Source of the DNA: Prochlorococcus sp. AG-402-I20
GTDB lineage: Bacteria > Cyanobacteriota > Cyanobacteriia > PCC-6307 > Cyanobiaceae
NCBI GenBank assembly: GCA_003216975.1
Contig: QCHY01000014.1
Span: 1-45,245 of the forward strand
Direction of reading: 5' to 3'
DNA: 45,245 bases
Shown: positions 40,035 to 45,245 of the stretch, one piece after another
How the letters are laid out: every line of letters starts with the position of its first letter
Numbering within the stretch: the first letter of the stretch is position 1
Notes under the pieces: model-generated
What the model saw: only the letters and a program-made list of their open reading frames with translations
Told to the model about the DNA's origin: nothing
Databases searched by the model: none
Translations under genes and position numbers: made by a program

Positions 40035-41612
40035 CTAAGAGGAAATAAGTGACTCAAATTTAAGTTTTGAATTTGATAGTAAGAGTGTAATTGTAGTCAC
40101 TAAGCAGTGAGGGCTAGGCCCTTCGCATAAATAATGACTCTGTCCAGGATTTATTCCAATTGCTGGCCATCCAGCCCCTGAGATTGAAATTCTTAAACGA
40201 TCTCCTTCTTTAAATGTTGCGAGAACTGGTTGAAATTTGATTTGTCTAGTGCTTTTTATTCCTTGATCGCAATTGGCAATTCTGAGTACACCAGTTGAAA
40301 GTTGAGTGGCAGTATTCTCAACCCTATTAGGAATTATTGATAATGCAACGAACAGATCAAAACTTTCCCTGTCGCACTTTGTCTCTAAAAAAAGAGTTGG
40401 AATACCCTCCAGCCTAAGATCCTTTAAAAATGGGTCTGATGTAAATACTGCGACATCAGGTCGAGTATCAAGCTTAAATCTGTTCGCTTCACCAGCTGTA
40501 TCACTGAGATGTCCTCCAATTGCTGGTATTGGTCTCCATGGGTCGTGAACTAAATTCACTTCACCATCTGCTTCTAAATCAGAATTCTGGACTAGGCATC
40601 CTTCAAGATGACTTATTGAAGCTAAACCTTCGCTACGAAGATTCCATGTTGGAGTTTTATTTTGAACCGAAAGCTCCCAACTCTTAGTGGTTAGATTCCA
40701 TAGATTGATTTGAGGGAAATGAATCTCTTTGTTTTTTTCTTTTAAATGAGAATCAAAAAAATCTAACTGGGTGCGTTGTGCTCCTTCCCACCATTGAAGA
40801 TGAGTAGCCGGACCAATTAGTAATTTAGGATTGCCTCCTGCCTTTTTAGATTTCTCAAAAATTTTTAAAATCCCTCTCAAATGAGGATCCCACCAACCCC
40901 CGATTAGAAGCAAAGGCTTTTTTAACCAGCTATCTAATGGCTCATAGGTTTTCCATTGAGGATTTTTGCTAGACGAAAGATTTAGCCATTTATATGCCAT
41001 GCCCTCTGGGTCATTCTTTTGAAGTAAATCATGACCGTTATATAAATATTTTTTCGATTCAAGATTTTCACGTATTTCATGCCAAGCGGCCCAATTTTTC
41101 TCTCTTTGTGCTTTTTGGGCGGCTAATTGCAAACCCCATCCAATTCCCAAGTGCCACCAAAACGCTCCCCCATCACAACTCCAATGCTCGTCCTCTGAAA
41201 GGCCTGTCATTGCAGGAATAATGCAGTCAGGTGGAGTAGTACCTTCCTCCGCTATGAGTTGTGTCAATCCTTGATATGAAAAACCGTATGTTCCTAGTAA
41301 TCCATTGCATTCAGGCATGGACCGTACCCAATTATGAGTTTGACTAGTGTCTGAAGCTTCTTGACTGAAACCTGAAAATTCCCCTTCAGATCCACCTTGG
41401 CCTCGTACATCTTGTATGACAACTAGATAGCCCTTGCTAGCCCACCAAGATGGATGGGCATATGTAATTGTAGAAGCAATTTCTCTTCCATAAGGCTGGC
41501 GCATAAGTAAGACAGGCCATGGACCGTTCCCCTGAGGCGACCAGATTCGAGATTTTAGTAATGTTCCGTCTCTAAGTCGTAAGTATTCGTCCCTGTATCC
41601 TATTGAACTCAT
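40035..41612 (-). CDS. CocE/NonD family alpha/beta hydrolase
   Basis: This 525-residue serine hydrolase is related to cocaine esterase and X-Pro dipeptidyl-peptidase. The N-terminal part has WPVLLMRQPYGRE and VVIQDVRGQGGSEG. The nucleophile elbow is GFSYQG. A middle aspartate region (GGWWDPHLRG) and the histidine (GPATHLQWW) complete a likely triad. The C-terminal jelly-roll domain (from about 320; SDPFLKDLRLEGIPTLFL, LRISISGAGWP) is usual. The natural substrate is unknown, though small peptides or esters are likely. The gene follows a small secreted-protein gene by 6 bases. Confidence 0.88.
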   Translation of the reverse strand: MSSIGYRDEYLRLRDGTLLKSRIWSPQGNGPWPVLLMRQPYGREIASTITYAHPSWWASKGYLVVIQDVRGQGGSEGEFSGFSQEASDTSQTHNWVRSMPECNGLLGTYGFSYQGLTQLIAEEGTTPPDCIIPAMTGLSEDEHWSCDGGAFWWHLGIGWGLQLAAQKAQREKNWAAWHEIRENLESKKYLYNGHDLLQKNDPEGMAYKWLNLSSSKNPQWKTYEPLDSWLKKPLLLIGGWWDPHLRGILKIFEKSKKAGGNPKLLIGPATHLQWWEGAQRTQLDFFDSHLKEKNKEIHFPQINLWNLTTKSWELSVQNKTPTWNLRSEGLASISHLEGCLVQNSDLEADGEVNLVHDPWRPIPAIGGHLSDTAGEANRFKLDTRPDVAVFTSDPFLKDLRLEGIPTLFLETKCDRESFDLFVALSIIPNRVENTATQLSTGVLRIANCDQGIKSTRQIKFQPVLATFKEGDRLRISISGAGWPAIGINPGQSHYLCEGPSPHCLVTTITLLLSNSKLKFESLISS

Positions 41613-41618
41613 TACCTT

Positions 41619-41888
41619 TTAAAAAGTTTCTGGGCAATAAAGACCTCTTACGTACATAGAAAGGATCTCAGCATCAACTTCACTTATATTTTTTTGAATT
41701 GAGATTGTCTGAATAGATTTTTGTGAACCTGCTGAAAAGTTTTTTTTATTTAGTTCTCTAAAACTTTCACAAATAGACTTCGCTTCATCAGGATTTCTTT
41801 TTACACCTTCAAGAAGTCTTGATTGAGCCATTACAGCTTGACAGATTCCAAATGATGTAAATATTAAAGTGATTAGTAAACTATTCAT
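41619..41888 (-). CDS. Small predicted secreted protein
   Basis: This is an unrecognised 89-residue protein. A hydrophobic N-terminus (MNSLLITLIFTSFGICQAVMAQS) looks like a signal peptide cleaved after about AVMA. The remaining ~68 residues are polar with two cysteines (KSICESF and GLYCPETF) that could form a disulfide in the periplasm or lumen. It precedes the CocE-type gene by 6 bases, so the two are probably co-transcribed. Confidence 0.7.
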   Translation of the reverse strand: MNSLLITLIFTSFGICQAVMAQSRLLEGVKRNPDEAKSICESFRELNKKNFSAGSQKSIQTISIQKNISEVDAEILSMYVRGLYCPETF

Positions 41889-41954
41889 TCCCTTTATTTT
41901 ATAAAGTTTCTCATGAATTAATTATATTCTATTACCTAATGGTTCTTGAGTAAA

Positions 41955-42353
41955 TTAAATAATGTTTTTTTTCGCTTTTTCTATTAGAAAATGAGCTTTT
42001 TTTAGATCTATTATTGGAATTCTTCCTGTTCGAAGAATTCGTTCAAAGCGTCCAGTCTTTTGAACTAGCTCTTGAGGAGAAAGTCTTGAAATGGCCTTGT
42101 TAGAAATTAATCCTGAGTGCATCAACAAGGCAGCTTCGTTAAGTTGAATATCTAAAGTACATATAAAATACGCTATGCATTTAAGTCTTTTTAGATTGCG
42201 AACACTTCCAAGACTTCCATAGATTAGATGATTTATTTCTTCATCACTAATAGATAATAAAGAATCCCATGTTTTGATATTATTTGATAGGAGTATTTTT
42301 TCTTCTTGAAAAAAGTTTTTAGGAAGATCTTTTAATAATGACTTATTATTCAT
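41955..42353 (-). CDS. Helix-hairpin-helix-like (DUF4332-type) protein
   Basis: This 132-residue protein seems built from short helical units with repeated L-x-x-L-x-x-x-x patterns (LSISDEEINHLIYGSLGSVRNL; RLSPQELVQKTGRFERIL). Its two halves both resemble the helix-hairpin-helix repeats of DUF4332 proteins. A DNA- or protein-binding role is possible. The assignment is by pattern only. Its start overlaps the Ycf51 gene stop by 8 bases, so translation is likely coupled. Confidence 0.65.
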   Translation of the reverse strand: MNNKSLLKDLPKNFFQEEKILLSNNIKTWDSLLSISDEEINHLIYGSLGSVRNLKRLKCIAYFICTLDIQLNEAALLMHSGLISNKAISRLSPQELVQKTGRFERILRTGRIPIIDLKKAHFLIEKAKKNII

Positions 42354-42885
42354 CAGTCTCTAGAGGGATAATTTCTTCAATATCAGCATCAATTGATAAA
42401 TATTCACTTGCAGAATAATTCCTGTCGGGTAATTCTATTATCTTTGATTCCTTTAAATCATTTATTAATTCACCTAGAATAATTGGTTTACTTATTCCAT
42501 CACCAGCGGACTCTATCTTTCTGAGTCTGACTTTGACCTGAGCGCCATTTCTTCCTCCCCCTTTTAAATTCCCAGCTATTTGTAACAATGTTGGTTTGAT
42601 AGCTTCTTTAGGAAAATCATTTGATGCTTGAGCGACAACTAAATCATATCCATTGTCATAAACGATAGGAGCATATTTGTAACCTTCGACATTAAGCGGA
42701 GGCGTATAACTTTGCTCAAAGGCCCAGCAACTAGCAGATAGTAAAAGTGTGAAAATTGTCGTCCCAGTGAGTCGGAATTTAATTCCCCAGTTAAATAAAT
42801 AAGCCAAAATAGTCAAGACACCAAGTCCTGAGCCCCCCCAGGCTAGCCATTTAGTAACATGTTGGATAACTTCACTCATAGACAT
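42346..42885 (-). CDS. Ycf51 (DUF2518) family membrane protein
   Basis: This 179-residue protein matches the Ycf51/DUF2518 pattern of cyanobacteria and red-lineage plastids. It has two N-terminal transmembrane helices (about 14-30 and 36-52) around the conserved NWGIKFRLTGTT, then a soluble domain with YAPIVYDNGYDLVVAQAS and KPIILGELIND. The function is unknown. An alternative start is the ATG two codons in. It is divergent from the TamB-type gene with a 67-base gap; both belong to plastid-retained or plastid-derived families. Confidence 0.82.
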   Translation of the reverse strand: MSMSEVIQHVTKWLAWGGSGLGVLTILAYLFNWGIKFRLTGTTIFTLLLSASCWAFEQSYTPPLNVEGYKYAPIVYDNGYDLVVAQASNDFPKEAIKPTLLQIAGNLKGGGRNGAQVKVRLRKIESAGDGISKPIILGELINDLKESKIIELPDRNYSASEYLSIDADIEEIIPLETDE

Positions 42886-42952
42886 AGGCTGGTTTCTCCT
42901 GAATTGATTCTTTATAGTTCGTTAGCTCCCCCAAGTATGAGAATAATGTTTC

Positions 42953-45245
42953 ATGGGAGATGAGTGGAGTTCTAAAAGATTAAAGCGGTGGGGACTTGCT
43001 GGAACCTTTGCTGCGTTGGGTGGTGTTTTGATTTGGAGTGGCGCAGATCTACTAGTAGATAGGACTATAAGCCGTTTTTCTCCACAAATAGAAAAAACAT
43101 TATCTAATTCATTAGGTCATCCTTTAAAAATAGGTTCATACAGGGGGCTTAGGCCATGGGGAGTTGAGTTAGGACCAACAAGGTTGCTTCCAAGTGTTAA
43201 AGATTCTTCTTCAGTTGATATTTCAAATTTAACAATTAAATTTGCTCCTTTAGCGAGTTTATTTAATTGGAAACCAGTTGCAATATTTAATCCAAAAGGA
43301 ACAGAAATTATATTAAACAAAAATGATACTGGTTCATTTTGGGTTGTTCCACAGAATGATAATCCTAAAAAAATCAATCTTCAACTAAAATTTAATTTAA
43401 GAGAACCGGCCAAAATTGTATTTAATGATGGGGATACGAATTTATTAGCAAAAGGTGATATATCTCTAAATCTTGGCGAGAAAAAAATTTTTGGTGCAAT
43501 TAATCTAGACTCCAAAAAACAAGGAAGCATCTATCTTGCAGGAAAGGGTTATTGGGATGGAATCGAATTTAAAACTAAAGTAGAAATTAATAAACTTAGT
43601 CTTGGTATCTTTGAGAGAATTTTAGGAAATAATTCTAATATTATTACTAGAGGAAATATAAATGGCAGTCTAAAACTTCAAGTTAATAAAGGTTTGATAA
43701 GGTGTAAGGGTGGTTTATTGCTTAATAATGTATCCCTGAGAGGAGGGCCTCTTAGGGATACATTGTCTACTAACAATTCAAAAATAGAATGTGATAATTA
43801 TAAGCTTAAGTTAATTGATTCTAACTGGAATTATGGATACTGGGATATATCTAATTCATCTGAAATACCATTTTATAAAAAAGATAAAACCTATATAAAT
43901 TCTGTAACTAATATTAAAATTAAAGATTTTGATCACAAACCACTCTCTTTAAGATTAAAACTACCAATTTCAGTTGTTGATAAACAATTTGTTCCTGGTA
44001 AACTTAAAGCTAATTTTAATTTAGAATCTTTTCCTTTAGGTGCATTAAATCCAATACTAAATGTATCATTATCGGGGAAATTAAATACAAAAGGTGATTT
44101 TCAAGGCCCCTTATCTTTACTGAACTCTAATATTAAACTTTCCTTAGATAATCCACAAATTAATGGTATTCGATTAAGGGAAAAATGGAGAGGTTCTTTT
44201 ACTCGAATTCCAAGTGAAAAGAAATGGGGTAGTTTGAGAATGGAATCAGAAGGTGCTTCTATTCCTGGGAAGCTTCAAATTAACTTTAATAAGGATGGTA
44301 ATTTTAATGATTTAAATCTAAATAGATTAGGAGGCGAAATAAGTCTAAATCCTAAATCAAATGCTTTTAAATGGGACGCTAATAAATTCAGATTAGATCG
44401 AGTTGAAGTAGCTTTCCTGCCTGAGAAAAGCTTTAAACGAATCTTTGGAGAAGTTTCAGGTAATGGAATGTTTTCTCTTGATCCATTATTTCTTAATGGT
44501 GATTTGAATTTGGATTATTTTAGATTGTTAGGCTTTAAATTAAAAAATGCAAGTATTAAAGGTCAAATTAAAAATTCAGAAACTAATTTAACAGGTGAAT
44601 TAATACCATCTGAAAATGGAAAGATTAAATTTGATATTAATAATGGGTCCGAATTTTCTTTATTAGCTAAAGTCAAGAATGTAAGCTCTAGTTGGATAAC
44701 TGCAACAGCTTTAGAGTTCCCTAAATTAGGATTGAAATATTCAGATGCAATTGGTAAGGCTGATGATTTAGAAAAATTTATAATTGGTTATCCAAATAGT
44801 TCGATAGATAGTCAGTTCGAAGCTTTAACTAGGTCTCAGGATTCATATAGAGAAGAGATTTCTAAGATTAATAATGAGAGTATTATTAATCCATATGATC
44901 TTAATGGGAAAATTAATGCAGAAATTAAACTAAGTGGTCCAACCCTATCTGATTTAAATTTAGAAGCAAAAGCATTTGGTAAGGCTTGGACAAACAAATT
45001 GAAGATTATCAACGCTGAAAATATAAAACCTTTTAATGCAACTTTTAATGGAAATCTAGCCTCTGGTAATGGAAGTTTTTCACTACTTGATTTTAATTTT
45101 TCATTGTTATCTTTAGTTGCACCTATCCCCTCATCCATAGATGGCTATTTCGGCTTGAAAGGTAAATATAATTTAGCTAATGGGACCCCAAAAGTTACGG
45201 CAGATCTAATTATTAAGGATACCATTATCTATAATAAAAATATAA
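42953..45245 (+). CDS. TamB/TIC236-type translocation and assembly protein, 5' part
   Basis: This frame is open from the ATG at 42953 to the window edge (764 codons, no stop), so only the N-terminal part is seen. A basic N-terminus and one transmembrane segment (about residues 14-33) are followed by HPLKIGSYRGLRPWGVELGP and PLASLFNWKPVAIFNPKG. This is the family opening of cyanobacterial TamB homologues, the relatives of chloroplast TIC236. The rest is a long run of beta-strands rich in N, K, S and G, as expected for a lipid- or protein-bridging beta-taco. It should span the periplasm and act with an Omp85 protein. Confidence 0.87.
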   Translation, partial: MGDEWSSKRLKRWGLAGTFAALGGVLIWSGADLLVDRTISRFSPQIEKTLSNSLGHPLKIGSYRGLRPWGVELGPTRLLPSVKDSSSVDISNLTIKFAPLASLFNWKPVAIFNPKGTEIILNKNDTGSFWVVPQNDNPKKINLQLKFNLREPAKIVFNDGDTNLLAKGDISLNLGEKKIFGAINLDSKKQGSIYLAGKGYWDGIEFKTKVEINKLSLGIFERILGNNSNIITRGNINGSLKLQVNKGLIRCKGGLLLNNVSLRGGPLRDTLSTNNSKIECDNYKLKLIDSNWNYGYWDISNSSEIPFYKKDKTYINSVTNIKIKDFDHKPLSLRLKLPISVVDKQFVPGKLKANFNLESFPLGALNPILNVSLSGKLNTKGDFQGPLSLLNSNIKLSLDNPQINGIRLREKWRGSFTRIPSEKKWGSLRMESEGASIPGKLQINFNKDGNFNDLNLNRLGGEISLNPKSNAFKWDANKFRLDRVEVAFLPEKSFKRIFGEVSGNGMFSLDPLFLNGDLNLDYFRLLGFKLKNASIKGQIKNSETNLTGELIPSENGKIKFDINNGSEFSLLAKVKNVSSSWITATALEFPKLGLKYSDAIGKADDLEKFIIGYPNSSIDSQFEALTRSQDSYREEISKINNESIINPYDLNGKINAEIKLSGPTLSDLNLEAKAFGKAWTNKLKIINAENIKPFNATFNGNLASGNGSFSLLDFNFSLLSLVAPIPSSIDGYFGLKGKYNLANGTPKVTADLIIKDTIIYNKNI

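Noticed and set aside
43117-43377. Minus-strand frame within the final gene
   Set aside because: It is antisense to the TamB-type frame, which shows clear family similarity there.

Overview
The window looks like the core chromosome of a low-light-type Prochlorococcus. It is AT-rich, with tightly packed genes. It carries an alpha-carboxysome operon with Form IA RuBisCO, a chlN-chlB pair, and cyanobacterial or plastid markers (ndhL, Ycf51, DUF3007, DUF3136, plastocyanin, a group 2 sigma factor). A CsoS1E-type shell protein argues for a low-light clade rather than a high-light one; this last point is inference from recalled gene content.

Layout. Bases 1-135 are a near-identical copy of the csoS1 tail plus the csoS1-cbbL spacer (bases 6263-6397). 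They are fused directly into a chlL gene that loses its C-terminal part. This is most likely an amplification or assembly chimera, or else a real rearrangement. From 136 to 3818 lie chlL (minus) and chlN-chlB (plus), the light-independent protochlorophyllide reductase. Next come a small HTH-like gene, csoS1D and rdgB. The carboxysome operon csoS1-cbbL-cbbS-csoS2-csoSCA-csoS4A-csoS4B-csoS1E-acRAF follows (6018-13771). It has strong hairpins in its first three spacers and a LysR-type dyad upstream.

From 13768 to 25169 are DUF3136, ridA, gloB, hisG, an ABC exporter, a plastid-type GNAT, an overlapping pair of TIGR04282/TIGR04283-type glycosyltransferases, dnaA, a glutathione transferase, glutathione reductase and a cation/Ca2+ exchanger. 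From 25317 to 28463 are pyrC, tRNA-Leu(UAA), ndhL, DUF3007, trpA and a YciI-like gene. From 28439 to 31526, on minus, hisIE is followed by a compact sigma factor-DUF1232-HTH-cytochrome c6-like operon. A QueD-like gene comes next. Then a long minus-strand run holds clpB, petE, an SDR gene, hemE, glgB, a CocE-type hydrolase, a small secreted protein, a helix-hairpin-helix-like protein and Ycf51. The window ends inside a large plus-strand TamB/TIC236-type gene.

Functionally the window joins carbon fixation (carboxysome, NDH-1 subunit L, glycogen branching), chlorophyll/haem synthesis (DPOR, HemE), electron transport (plastocyanin, a c6-like cytochrome) and housekeeping (DnaA, ClpB, histidine, tryptophan and pyrimidine enzymes). 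I see no CRISPR array, insertion sequence, prophage or defence system. The most unusual points are the window-start junction and the regulatory architecture of the carboxysome operon.
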